Source: Adhaeribacter rhizoryzae (GTDB lineage Bacteria; Bacteroidota; Bacteroidia; Cytophagales; Hymenobacteraceae). Taken from it: DNA of 64,000 nucleotides. Position 1 is the stretch's first letter. Each line of letters starts with the position of its first letter. The notes under the pieces were generated by a model that was not told where the DNA came from, did not search any database, and saw only the letters and a list, made by a program, of their open reading frames with translations. The stretch spans positions 346,795 through 410,794 of the forward strand of contig NZ_VWSF01000003.1 in NCBI RefSeq assembly GCF_008629685.1, written 5' to 3'. A program made the translations under genes and the position numbers. Below, in pieces: positions 8,735-17,251 of the stretch.

Positions 8735-9082
8735 GCTCTTCTAAGAGACCATTTTGATTTATGCCTCAATCATAACGGGTATTTAAATAAAAATGATGTG
8801 TATACTACATCTTCAAGCTTGTATGAATTAGGCAACCTTGAGAACGGTTATATAGATTAGGGTCTTAGTACATGTTTTTATAAAACTACTTTGCTTTGAC
8901 CAATAAGTAAGAATATGTAAAGTCTCCCCTCCTCATCTCAGTATTCTATAATATAGGATGGTTTTTGAGATGCCCATTTGAGATGGAATTACAGCAAAAA
9001 AGCCCTGACAGCCCCAGGTCTTTTTCAGTATCCTTTTTCCGTCGTTTTATGAGACATATTTCACCTCTTATTTTTTGTTGAC
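8735..9082. other. Intergenic DNA up to the left end of the IS3 element
   Basis: About 350 bp of AT-rich sequence with no gene or convincing structure. It ends with GAC (9080-9082), the left copy of the 3-bp target duplication of the IS3-family element. Confidence 0.5.
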
Positions 9083-9225
9083 TCGTCCTGAAAAAAGTTG
9101 ACAGTTTACATTGTTAATCCTATACCAGGTTGACAGCTGTTTCTTAATCCTGCCAGCCCTTTACACCTTATACCGTCACCCTAGGTAAAGGGTTCTGGCA
9201 ACGGCAAGCCTTCTTGGCCTGCACC

Positions 9226-10098
9226 TTACTGCATGGGCACCTCCTTTCCCTTCTTGGCTGTATAATAGTTTTTCCAGTGTCTCTTCAGCTCGCCGGTCCT
9301 GCCGTGTGCCTCCACCGGCGTGAGCATGTCCACGCTCGAGTGCGGGCGCTGATAGTTGTAGATGCTCACTGCCGTGGCCACGGCTAGCTGAGCCGCCGCC
9401 ATGTCAGGGTACACTGTCTCCAGGAGCTCCTGTTTGAGGACACCGTTCACCCGCTCGGCCAGCGCATTCTCCAGTGGGTCGCCGCTCTGGGTCATGGAAA
9501 TAGCAATGCGCCGATCCTGGAGCAGCCTAACATACCCTTGGCTGCAGTACTGAATACCCCTATCAGAGTGATGGATCAAATAACCTTGCCAGGGACAGTT
9601 AGCAAGGGCCATCTCCAGAGCCCGGATGCATCCCATAGCAGAAAGATCTTCATTGAGAAAGAACCCGACGATCTTGCGGCTGTAGGCATCGGTGATTAGA
9701 CTCAGATAGGCAAAGCCTTCCTCCAGGTGAATGTAGGTAATATCGCTCACCCATAGCTGCCCGGCCGCCTTGGGTACAAAACCCACCGTCAGGTTCTCGT
9801 ACTTGTGCAGCCAGTGACCTGAGAAAGTAGTCTGGGGCTTAGAGCGCCTTCGTTTCCTGACTAGCAGATCGTGCCCACGCAGGAGTTCAAAAAAAGCGTC
9901 TCGGCCTATTTCAATGCCATGATCAGCCATAAAAGAGGACATCATCACCAGCAACTTGCGCGCCCCCAGCCGCTTCTGCGTGCGACGAATTCGTAGTACT
10001 TCTTGCACAAGCAAGTCCTCTTGCAGCGCTTGCTGCTGCCTGGTTTTGAGATGCTGGTAGTACGCCTGTCTACTGTAACCAAACAACCGGCAAAGCAC
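9226..10098 (-). CDS. IS3-family transposase OrfB (DDE integrase)
   Basis: The 290-residue stretch from the first possible start (GTG at 10098) contains HTH_21-like CRLFGYSRQAYYQ and an rve integrase core with the DDE residues in LWVSDITYI, HSDRGIQYCS and DPLENALAERVNG. The same frame is open upstream of 10098 to the slippery site at 10155-10161, so the natural product is most likely the OrfAB fusion made by -1 frameshifting rather than separate OrfB. It cuts and joins the ends of the element. Confidence 0.92.
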   Translation of the reverse strand: MLCRLFGYSRQAYYQHLKTRQQQALQEDLLVQEVLRIRRTQKRLGARKLLVMMSSFMADHGIEIGRDAFFELLRGHDLLVRKRRRSKPQTTFSGHWLHKYENLTVGFVPKAAGQLWVSDITYIHLEEGFAYLSLITDAYSRKIVGFFLNEDLSAMGCIRALEMALANCPWQGYLIHHSDRGIQYCSQGYVRLLQDRRIAISMTQSGDPLENALAERVNGVLKQELLETVYPDMAAAQLAVATAVSIYNYQRPHSSVDMLTPVEAHGRTGELKRHWKNYYTAKKGKEVPMQ

Positions 10099-10133
10099 TC
10101 CAACTACTTGGAAGGGCGTTCTTTGCTCTACTC

Positions 10134-10469
10134 TCAGGATTGCTTGGTACCAGACTTTTTTAAGATGGGAGTTCCGAGTTCTTCCTCGGCTATAAGGATC
10201 GCCTCCTGTAGGGCCTGGTTGTAGAGTCTGGCTTTGCGTAGCTCCGATTGCAGGGTCTCGACATTGGTCGGCAGCTTGTCTGTGGGCAGTTCCCGCAGCA
10301 GCCTGGCTCTTCTGATTTTGTGTGGTTTTTTCATGCGCCCTTGGTACTCTTTAACCCAACGGTGCAGGCTACGGTAATCAACTCCACATCTATCGGCCAC
10401 TTCTCGATAGCTCTGCCCGGAGGTGAGATACTCTGCTACAATACGTTCTCTTAATGCTTTGTCCTTCAT
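10134..10469 (-). CDS. IS3-family transposase OrfA (HTH)
   Basis: OrfA carries a helix-turn-helix with YLTSGQSYREVADRCGVDYR and a leucine-rich coiled segment (LQSELRKARLYNQALQEAIL), as usual for the DNA-binding part of IS3 transposases. I place the start at the ATG at 10469; a TTG 21 bases further upstream lies within the terminal repeat and is less likely. The protein ends at a TGA at 10134, a few codons after the A-AAA-AAG slippery heptamer. Confidence 0.88.
   Translation of the reverse strand: MKDKALRERIVAEYLTSGQSYREVADRCGVDYRSLHRWVKEYQGRMKKPHKIRRARLLRELPTDKLPTNVETLQSELRKARLYNQALQEAILIAEEELGTPILKKSGTKQS
10155..10161 (-). other. Programmed -1 frameshift heptamer A-AAA-AAG
   Basis: On the minus strand OrfA reads TTA AAA AAG, giving the classical X-XXY-YYZ heptamer A AAA AAG. 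Slipping back one base gives KKVWYQAILRVEQRTPF and then runs without a stop into OrfB (GVLCRLFGYS). This is the standard mechanism for making the IS3 OrfAB transposase. Confidence 0.8.
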
Positions 10470-10508
10470 TTTCGTTGACTTTTTTGTCAACCTATTTCAG
10501 GACTAGAC

Positions 10509-10833
10509 ATGTTGTTAAGCGGTGAGCTGCTACTCGAAAGCAATTGATAGAAAATATCAGTTTTGCTTTGAATGTTCCATTTTGAACATAAATTGTTTTA
10601 AAATAATATTTTGCTTATATTCATATGACCTATAACTGCCGGGCTTTGCTTTTAGGTTGAAGAATCCAGGTACTCGTCCAAATTATTTTATAGTATCGTG
10701 ACTATTGGCATGGGATTTCCTAGTGTATACAATGCCTAAATAGAAGTTACTAGTGAAGAACACCCACAAAAGCCGGAAAATCAGATTGCGGAAAATGCCA
10801 TAGCAACCAACTTTAGCTTTACGAAATATACTT
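10509..10833. other. Intergenic DNA between IS3 element and cyclase gene
   Basis: AT-rich spacer of about 320 bp with no gene that I can support and no clear promoter. Confidence 0.45.
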
Positions 10834-12777
10834 ATGCGCCAACTTGCTGCCATAATGTTTTCCGATATGGTTGGTTATACTGCACTTATGCAGCAAAACG
10901 AACAATTAGCAAAAGAAAAGCGTCGCAGGCTGAAAGAAGTTTTGGAACATTCTGTTTCGGGTTACCAGGGAAAAATTCTGCAATACTATGGTGATGGTGC
11001 TTTAAGTATCTTTAACAGCGCTATTGATAGCGTTCATTGTGCGGTGGCAATACAACAAACATTACTACAGGAACCCAAAGTAGAGCTGCGAATAGGTATC
11101 CATACCGGAGATATTTCCATAGAAGAGGAAACGATTTATGGCAATGGCGTTAACCTGGCCTCCAGGGTTGAATCCTTAGCTGTTCCAGGTTCCATATTTA
11201 TTTCAGAAAAAGTGTTTGATGAAATCAGGAACCAGGAAAACCTTTCCGCTCGTGAAATGGGTTACTTTGAATTTAAAAATGTACTAAAGCCTATCCGCAT
11301 TTTTGCTATTGATAACAAAGGTCTTATTGTTCCTTCCCGTGATGCCCTGAAAGGAAAAACCAAAGAGCCTACTAATCGCCTGGCGGTGTTGCCTTTTGTA
11401 AACCTGAGTGCCGATGCGGAAAATGAATATTTCAGCGACGGTATTACCGAAGAATTACTCAATGCCCTTACGAAAGTAGATGGGCTTCAGGTAACCTCCC
11501 GCACCTCAGCCTTTGCTTATAAAGGGAAGAATACCGATATCCGTGAAATTGGCATCCAGCTAAACGTAGACAAAATATTAGAAGGAAGTGTACGGAAAGC
11601 GGGAAACCGGGTCCGCATTACAGCGCAGTTAATTAATGCAGCGGACGGCTATCATATCTGGAGTGAGAATTATGACCGAAACCTGACGGATATATTTCAA
11701 GTGCAGGATGAGATTAGCAGTATTATCGCCAATAAGCTTCGGGAGAATTTAACGACGAAAGAGCATGAGGAAACACTGGTAAAAGTACCCACTCAAAATC
11801 TGGAGGCTTATACGCTTTTTTTGCAAGGCTTACATTTTTATAATAAAATAACGCCCAAGGATGCTATAAAAGCAATAGCCTGTTTTGAAGAAGCAATAGC
11901 CCTTGAACCGGATTATGCCCAAGCTTACGCCATGGCCGCAGCTAGTTATGCTTTTCTGGGGGGAACCGGACAAATGCAACCAAAGGAAGCTTTTGAATTG
12001 GTGCATACCTACAGCGATAAAGCCTTACAACTGGATAGTTCCTTGGCAGGAGGATATGCGGCTAAGGGTGCGGCTTATTTACTTTACGATTGGAAATGGC
12101 AACAGGCCTATGATGCACTGCTAAAAGCGATTGAGCTTAACCCGGCTACCACGGGCGCTCACCAGCTCCTTTCTTTTTATTATATGATTACCGGGCAAAA
12201 GCAAGAAGCAGTGGCTATTATGGAAAAAGCCTTGCAGGTAGACCCCTTATCACTGTTAGTTAACAAGTCCCTTATAGATGCTTACAACAATGCGGGAAGA
12301 ACAAATGAAGCCTCAAAACAAGTGGATTGGTTGTTAGACATGCATCCGCAGTTGCCGGTAGCATTAGAGTTAAAAGGTTGGTGCGCCGGCGTAAAAGGAG
12401 ATTGGCAGCAGGCAGCCGAAATATTTGAAGAAGTCCACCGCTTAATAAAGCATCCCTTAAAAGGGCTTACCCCATTAGGATGTGCTTATGGTAAATTAGG
12501 AGAAGCCGAAAAGGCATTAGCTTGTATTCGAAAGATAGAGCAACGGCAGGCGGAAGAACCGGGAGTTGTTCTGGATGCAGACTTGGCCATGATTTGGTGG
12601 TCATTAGGAGAAAAAGACAAAGCTTTTTATCATTTATTCCAATGCGTTGAAAAAAGGATGGGGCCGGTAGCCATTATAATGGAGCATCTATTGTTCAAAG
12701 TAGCGGCGGATGACCCCAGGTATCAACAACTAAAAGAGAAGCTGAACCTGGTTGAATATACTCAGTCAATTAACTGA
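10834..12777 (+). CDS. Class III adenylate/guanylate cyclase with TolB-like and TPR domains
   Basis: The 647-residue protein begins with a class III cyclase domain: FSDMVGYT (metal Asp 11), YYGDGALSIF (metal Asp 54) and GNGVNLASRVE (Asn 107, Arg 111, transition-state residues). About residues 183-310 match the FlgO/TolB-like segment often found behind such domains (RLAVLPFVNLS, YFSDGITEELLNAL). From about 320 to 630 there are several TPR units (ALEPDYAQAYA, ALQVDPLSLLVNKSL). There is no signal peptide or membrane segment. It should make a cyclic nucleotide from ATP or GTP in response to protein contacts of the TPR part. The gene is alone on its strand. Confidence 0.85.
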   Translation: MRQLAAIMFSDMVGYTALMQQNEQLAKEKRRRLKEVLEHSVSGYQGKILQYYGDGALSIFNSAIDSVHCAVAIQQTLLQEPKVELRIGIHTGDISIEEETIYGNGVNLASRVESLAVPGSIFISEKVFDEIRNQENLSAREMGYFEFKNVLKPIRIFAIDNKGLIVPSRDALKGKTKEPTNRLAVLPFVNLSADAENEYFSDGITEELLNALTKVDGLQVTSRTSAFAYKGKNTDIREIGIQLNVDKILEGSVRKAGNRVRITAQLINAADGYHIWSENYDRNLTDIFQVQDEISSIIANKLRENLTTKEHEETLVKVPTQNLEAYTLFLQGLHFYNKITPKDAIKAIACFEEAIALEPDYAQAYAMAAASYAFLGGTGQMQPKEAFELVHTYSDKALQLDSSLAGGYAAKGAAYLLYDWKWQQAYDALLKAIELNPATTGAHQLLSFYYMITGQKQEAVAIMEKALQVDPLSLLVNKSLIDAYNNAGRTNEASKQVDWLLDMHPQLPVALELKGWCAGVKGDWQQAAEIFEEVHRLIKHPLKGLTPLGCAYGKLGEAEKALACIRKIEQRQAEEPGVVLDADLAMIWWSLGEKDKAFYHLFQCVEKRMGPVAIIMEHLLFKVAADDPRYQQLKEKLNLVEYTQSIN

Positions 12778-13001
12778 GCTAATAAGAGTTAAGTAAGGGA
12801 TAAGCGAAATTAGTAATGCCAAAAGGTAAAAGTGAATCTTCTTCCAAAATGGGGTTGAGCATCCACCTTTGTGTTACAAATGACTGAAGAGAGCTCATTT
12901 TTCCTGTTTTCATTAATACCATTCTGACCCACATCCCTCCAAAAATTAGTTATTCTTTTTTCATCAAGTAGTTTTAGTTTTAACCAAAAATGAGGTAAAA
13001 C

Positions 13002-13688
13002 ATGAAAACAGACAAAAGAATTGGCTACTTGCTGATAGTAGGGGCCATTGGTGTTTTTGTGCCTTACTTCATTCTAACCATTACTTTCAATTATCCCGAT
13101 ATACTCCGGCAGGAAAGTGGTTTTATACTTACCGAATTTCACAAAGGCGGATCAGCGCTTATTTTTACCTGGTTGGCCTTTGCCTTATTCGGGTTACCCT
13201 TACTGGTAGCTTATTCCTTAATTGGTCAAAAGCTAGAATCCAAAGTGCCGAACCTTCGTTGGATAACCACCATTGGCATTATCTCGGGCGTGGTACAAAT
13301 AATTGGGCTTTTACGTTGGGTGTTTGTAGTGCCGGTTTTAGCTACTGATTTTGTAAATACAACTAATCCTAGCGCGCAGGAAGCTATTAAAATTTCATTT
13401 AAAGTAATCCATCAGTTTGGCGGCGTTCTATTGGGGGAACATTTAGGACAACTCTTTACCGTCATCTGGACTGTTTTTATTTCGTCTGCCTTGCTGAAAA
13501 TTAAACTTATTCCTGAATGGTTGGCCTGGATGGGCTTTATTTCCTCCTTTATTTATCTTTTGGCTCAAGCAGAGTTATTGGCAACTGTTATTGCTGGCTT
13601 TCCCATGATTGATGTTGCTGGCTTATTAGGAAGCACACTTTGGTTGATATGGCTAATTTTGGTAGGTGTGAATTTTATTAAAAACTAA
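13002..13688 (+). CDS. DUF4386-family integral membrane protein
   Basis: The 228-residue protein has about six hydrophobic segments: GYLLIVGAIGVFVPYFILTI, LIFTWLAFALFGLPLLVAY, WITTIGIISGVVQIIGLL, the GQLFTVIWTVFISSAL helix, WLAWMGFISSFIYLLA and LGSTLWLIWLILVGV. Length and layout fit DUF4386, a family of unknown role in the cytoplasmic membrane. No partner gene is nearby. Confidence 0.7.
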   Translation: MKTDKRIGYLLIVGAIGVFVPYFILTITFNYPDILRQESGFILTEFHKGGSALIFTWLAFALFGLPLLVAYSLIGQKLESKVPNLRWITTIGIISGVVQIIGLLRWVFVVPVLATDFVNTTNPSAQEAIKISFKVIHQFGGVLLGEHLGQLFTVIWTVFISSALLKIKLIPEWLAWMGFISSFIYLLAQAELLATVIAGFPMIDVAGLLGSTLWLIWLILVGVNFIKN

Positions 13689-13996
13689 CAAATACTGCGA
13701 CATATGCCAACGAATTTACAATACATTTAAAATAAGTAAGACAGAGATATGCTATTCTTTTAATTTAGGAAAAAGTGCAACAATATCCCTACAAGACCTT
13801 TATATATAATGCTGTTGGGCAAATTTAGCCCCTAACAAAGGTTACCGTCCTCCTTCTTTACATAATCCGGTTTATTGGACTATTTGCAACAAATGTCATA
13901 TACTTTTAGATTTATTAAAAAGCTCTCCCTCTCTCCTATTAAGCCTTGTTGAACTTTCTTTTGAAAAGATGGGGCACAGGAAAAGATAATTTTATT
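13689..13996. other. Intergenic DNA
   Basis: A 308-bp AT-rich spacer between convergent units. I see no gene or strong hairpin here. Confidence 0.4.
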
Positions 13997-15157
13997 TCAA
14001 TCCTTTTCTACAAAATAATGAAAGAAGGCTTTGGCAAAATCAGAGGCCAGCAAAGTTTTATTAAGGTTGGAACGAAAGGGATTAAAGAAGCCGAAGCCCG
14101 GTACAGGTTGTACCAGGTGGTAAAAGGGCCGGCTTAAGTCCTGGGAATTGGCCAGCACAATAAAGGTAAGTGCTTGCTCGGGAATTCGGATAAACAAAGC
14201 CGAATAGCCCGTCCACCAACCCGTATGCCATGCCACCTTTACGCCCTTATAGTTTTTCACGTATCAGCCTAACCCGTATTGAATCTCCTTTCCTTTAGGG
14301 GTTACAAATGGTGTAAATACTTTTTCCCAGGTTTGAGGCTGCAAAAATTGTTGCGCATCTAACCCATTGGCGTAAACGGCTAGGTCCGCTACACTGCTCA
14401 TCAGGCCGGCCGCTGGGCCAAAACCATAGGTATATTGCACGGGAACCAGTTGCTTTTTCTGCCAATCATAAGGCTTTGCTACTATGGTTATAAAGCTGTC
14501 CAGCTGGTAGCCGGTTAATTTAAAATTAACACTGTCATCCGTACTGGGAACTGTATTCTGTAAGCCTAGTGGCCGGATGATATTTTGCAGCAGTATTTCC
14601 CCAAACGATTGGCCCGCTGCTTTTTCTATCACCAAACCTAACCGGTTATACCAGTCCCTATTGTGGCGGAAGGTATAGCCCGGTTTGAAGGCATTCAGGG
14701 AATTAACCATGGCCGTATGCGTCAGCAGGTGCTTTACTTTAATCCGTTCATCACTGCCCCAGCGGGCACCCAGGTTAATATTGTATTTGGCAATAGGGTC
14801 ATCCAGACTTACTTTGCCCTTTTCTACTTGTTGCATCAGCAAAATAAAACCAAACGTTTTGGTTACCGAAGCAATTTGATAGACCGTATGTTCGTCCGGC
14901 ACTATTTTTTGTTCTACATCCGCATAGCCAAAGCCTTTCTGCCAAGCTAATTGTTTATCTTTTACAATGCCAACAGATATGCCTGGAATATGATTTCGCA
15001 CCCGCAAGTTTTCTATTTCTTTCTCAAAGGCAGCTAACCTGGCTTGGGTCCAAACGTTATTATTCGCCAGAACAGGCTTTTTACAGGAATGGCTTTGGCC
15101 GTAAATATTGAAAAACGGGAGTAAAAAGAGGATTAAAATAAAGCGCAATTGGTTCAT
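13997..15157 (-). pseudogene. Beta-lactamase-fold serine hydrolase broken by a nonsense codon
   Basis: The gene starts best at ATG 15157 (MNQLRFILILFLLPFF, a signal peptide ending near IYGQ). It encodes a class C beta-lactamase/DD-peptidase-like fold: SVTK in YQIASVTKTF (nucleophile motif), LLTHT, and after the break WHTGWWTGYS, the KTG-like third motif. Translation stops at TGA 14264-14266 in YGLG-stop-YVKNYKG. Relatives read YGLGW here, so one TGG to TGA change cuts off the last 90 or so residues, which stay open to 13997. The usual Tyr motif appears altered (FRHNR), so decay may go further. Readthrough or a sequencing error are the alternatives. Confidence 0.8.
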
Positions 15158-15450
15158 CTTTATTTTGAGAAAAGGTTCCGCTTGGTTAGGCACTTAATGC
15201 AGCCTGAAGCGCAATAGAATAGTAAAAGTCAATATAGAAAGAAATGATATAATTTCCTTTTTGCCATAGTATCATTTATTTAAACAGCCCCACTGGAGAG
15301 CATTAACGCAGTCCTTTCCTGCTGTTCTATAGAGGCAGCCCATTTAGCTTATAACAGATGTTATCCTATGTTTGCTTTAGATGATTAACTTGTATAAAAG
15401 AGAAAAAAGGAAGGAGTAAGATTTAAGCTGTTATTTGGTCTTGAGAACCT

Positions 15451-15591
15451 GTTTAACATGATAATCCCCTTTCTTTTCTATGGTTACTTTGGACAGTTCC
15501 ATTAAGCCTAGAGCTTGCATCAGGATAGAGAAAGCTACCATAGTCTGCTCTTTTCAACTTATTTTCTTCCCTTTACTAAACGCTTAAAGTT
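15451..15591 (+). ncRNA. Candidate bridge (seek) RNA leader of IS110 copy B
   Basis: The leader keeps the 7-bp stem CTATGGT (15478-15484) with ACCATAG (15537-15543) and the inner elements of copy A, including a slightly better AGCTT/AAGCT pair. Differences from copy A are concentrated just after the left inverted-repeat arm and near the start codon, plus a 2-nt deletion in the enclosed region. See copy A for the reasoning; function is inferred. Confidence 0.5.
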
Positions 15592-16572
15592 ATGGCCACC
15601 TCAGTAAAACAAAAAGTAATAGGTATTGATGTGAGTAAAGATTCCCTGGCTATCTGCCACCTGGCAGAGGAGAAAGTGCAGCACCTGGAGACGGAAAATA
15701 ACCAGACTGGCTTCAAGCAGTTAATTAAGCAATGTGGCACCGAGAGCTTGTATGTGATGGAAGCCACCGGCATCTATTATCTGCAACTGGCCTATTACCT
15801 ACATGAGCAAGGAGCGCAAGTAGTAGTGGTGAATCCGGTTATTATCAAGCGCTACATTCAGATGCACTTAGGCAAAGGCAAGAGCGACAAGAAAGATGCG
15901 CAGTGGATTAGACGCTATGGCGAGCAGACCCAAGTAGCTTTCTGGCAACCAGAAGAGCAGGTAATCGTGGAATGCCGGCAGCTGGAGCAGGTTATTGAGC
16001 AACTCATCAAGCAAAAAACCATGATCATCAACTCCCTGGAAGCACTCGAAAGACAACCAGTCAAGAGTCAGTTGGCAGCCAAAAGCTTGAAACAAACGCT
16101 TATGACACTTGAAAAGCAGATAAAGCAATTGGAGGAGCAACTACTTGATAATTTAGAAAAAGCTTTTGCCCAGGAGATAAAACTACTTTCTTCTATTCCG
16201 GGTATTGGCAGAAAGACCGCGGGCATGCTGCTTTTATTTGCCGAGGGCTTTCGGAACGTAACTAACTATCGACAGCTAATTGCTAAAGCCGGTTTATCAC
16301 CCCGGGAGTATACCTCCGGTTCGAGCATCCGAGGGAAGGTGCGCATCACTAAGATGGGCGGCAGCTTAATTCGAAGCAAATTGTTTATGTGCAGCTTCTC
16401 GGCTAAGAAATCCAATGCTGCCTGTAAAGCTTTATATGAACGGTTGGTGGCCAAAGGCAAGAACGGGAAAGTGGCTTTAATTGCCGTCTGCAATAAACTC
16501 CTCAAACAAGCTTTTGCTATTGTAAAATCATCCATTCCCTACCGCCCCGATTTTGCTAATATTTCGGCCTAA
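15592..16572 (+). CDS. IS110-family transposase (copy B)
   Basis: The 326-residue product is intact and has the same DEDD residues (GIDVSK, VMEATG, GKSDKKDAQW) and the SGSSIRGK serine motif as copy A. The C-terminal third is almost identical between the copies (about 4 changes), while the coiled middle segment, about residues 130-185, varies most. The gene is likely functional. Confidence 0.92.
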   Translation: MATSVKQKVIGIDVSKDSLAICHLAEEKVQHLETENNQTGFKQLIKQCGTESLYVMEATGIYYLQLAYYLHEQGAQVVVVNPVIIKRYIQMHLGKGKSDKKDAQWIRRYGEQTQVAFWQPEEQVIVECRQLEQVIEQLIKQKTMIINSLEALERQPVKSQLAAKSLKQTLMTLEKQIKQLEEQLLDNLEKAFAQEIKLLSSIPGIGRKTAGMLLLFAEGFRNVTNYRQLIAKAGLSPREYTSGSSIRGKVRITKMGGSLIRSKLFMCSFSAKKSNAACKALYERLVAKGKNGKVALIAVCNKLLKQAFAIVKSSIPYRPDFANISA

Positions 16573-16717
16573 AAAGCTTGACTTTTAACACAGTTCATGT
16601 TAAATTTCTAAAAACAAGTACTTCGGGTGCTTACTTGCTAAGGTGGATTAATGTATAGCCAGTTTTGCTGTTAACGTACAGAAAAACGGTAAAAGAGACG
16701 AAGTACTACTATTTACA

Positions 16718-17176
16718 TTACATCAAACCCTCATCGGCAAAACTAAAGTAAGTATCATATGGGGTTATGATTACGTGGTCCAGCACTTTGATGCCGAACA
16801 GCTCCCCCGCTTCTTTGAGCTGTTTCGTAAGCTGCTTATCTGCTTCTGAAGGCTTTAGTTGTCCCGAGGGATGGTTGTGAGAAATGATGATGCCCGTACT
16901 CAGGCCTTTAAGCGCAACCGCCAGAATCAGCCGTATATCGGCCACGGCAGCGGTGATACCGCCGCTAAACCCTTTGTATACACCCAGTACTTTGTTGGCA
17001 TTGTTCAGGTAGAGCACAATTATCTCTTCCCGAATGGCCAGATAGTCCTGGTCATAGTGTTCCTTCAAAACCTCATAGGCCTTCTCGGCAGAGGTGATGA
17101 TGGTTTCGTCCGCACCCATTAATTTTGATTTGTATTGCAGCCGTATTTCTCGTACCGTGTTGTTCTTTTTGTTCAT
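16718..17176 (-). CDS. RadC-family JAB domain protein
   Basis: The 152-residue protein is a single RadC-like JAB/MPN domain. The metal motif is visible as ISHNHPSGQLKPSEAD (His 100, His 102, Ser 110, Asp 113) with a Glu near residue 51. Full-length chromosomal RadC has an N-terminal helix-hairpin-helix that is absent here, so this is the short form found on mobile elements, sometimes linked with resisting host restriction. It is the last gene of the minus-strand module, after a strong hairpin. The biochemical role of the family is not settled. Confidence 0.85.
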   Translation of the reverse strand: MNKKNNTVREIRLQYKSKLMGADETIITSAEKAYEVLKEHYDQDYLAIREEIIVLYLNNANKVLGVYKGFSGGITAAVADIRLILAVALKGLSTGIIISHNHPSGQLKPSEADKQLTKQLKEAGELFGIKVLDHVIITPYDTYFSFADEGLM

Positions 17177-17192
17177 GACTTATAATTTAAAA

Positions 17193-17222
17193 AGCCCACC
17201 CCGCTATGCTGCGGGGTGGGCT
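17193..17222 (-). terminator. Strong hairpin between DUF3871 and radC-like genes
   Basis: AGCCCACCCCGC and GCGGGGTGGGCT form a perfect 12-bp stem with a 6-nt loop 30 bases after the DUF3871 stop. On the minus strand TTTTAAATT follows. It probably ends or attenuates transcription before the radC-like gene. Confidence 0.8.
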
Positions 17223-17251
17223 CGTGAGTTAAGGTTTTACATTAAGTTATC

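Larger units (their letters stand above)
9083..10505 (-). mobile_element. Complete IS3-family insertion sequence (1423 bp)
   Basis: The ends form an imperfect inverted repeat of about 21 bp: TCGTCCTGAAAAAAGTTGAC at 9083 and, on the other strand, TAGTCCTGAAATAGGTTGAC ending at 10505. The element is flanked by the trinucleotide GAC on both sides (9080-9082, 10506-10508), the target duplication size expected for IS3. It encodes OrfA and OrfB in the usual -1 arrangement on the minus strand. Nothing appears broken, so it may be active. Confidence 0.88.
15351..16604 (+). mobile_element. IS110-family insertion sequence, copy B
   Basis: This is the second copy of the element at 6214-7472, in the same orientation and about 9.1 kb away. 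The shared sequence begins at ATAAC (15351) and ends with TTAAA (16604). The inverted pair is GTTTAACATGA (15451-15461) and TCATGTTAAA (16595-16604), one base shorter on the right than in copy A. The two copies are diverged enough to be separate insertions of related elements rather than a recent duplication. Confidence 0.75.

Noticed and set aside
13946-14137. 63-codon plus-strand frame over the broken hydrolase
   Set aside because: Antisense to the hydrolase C-terminus, which has a clear family signature.
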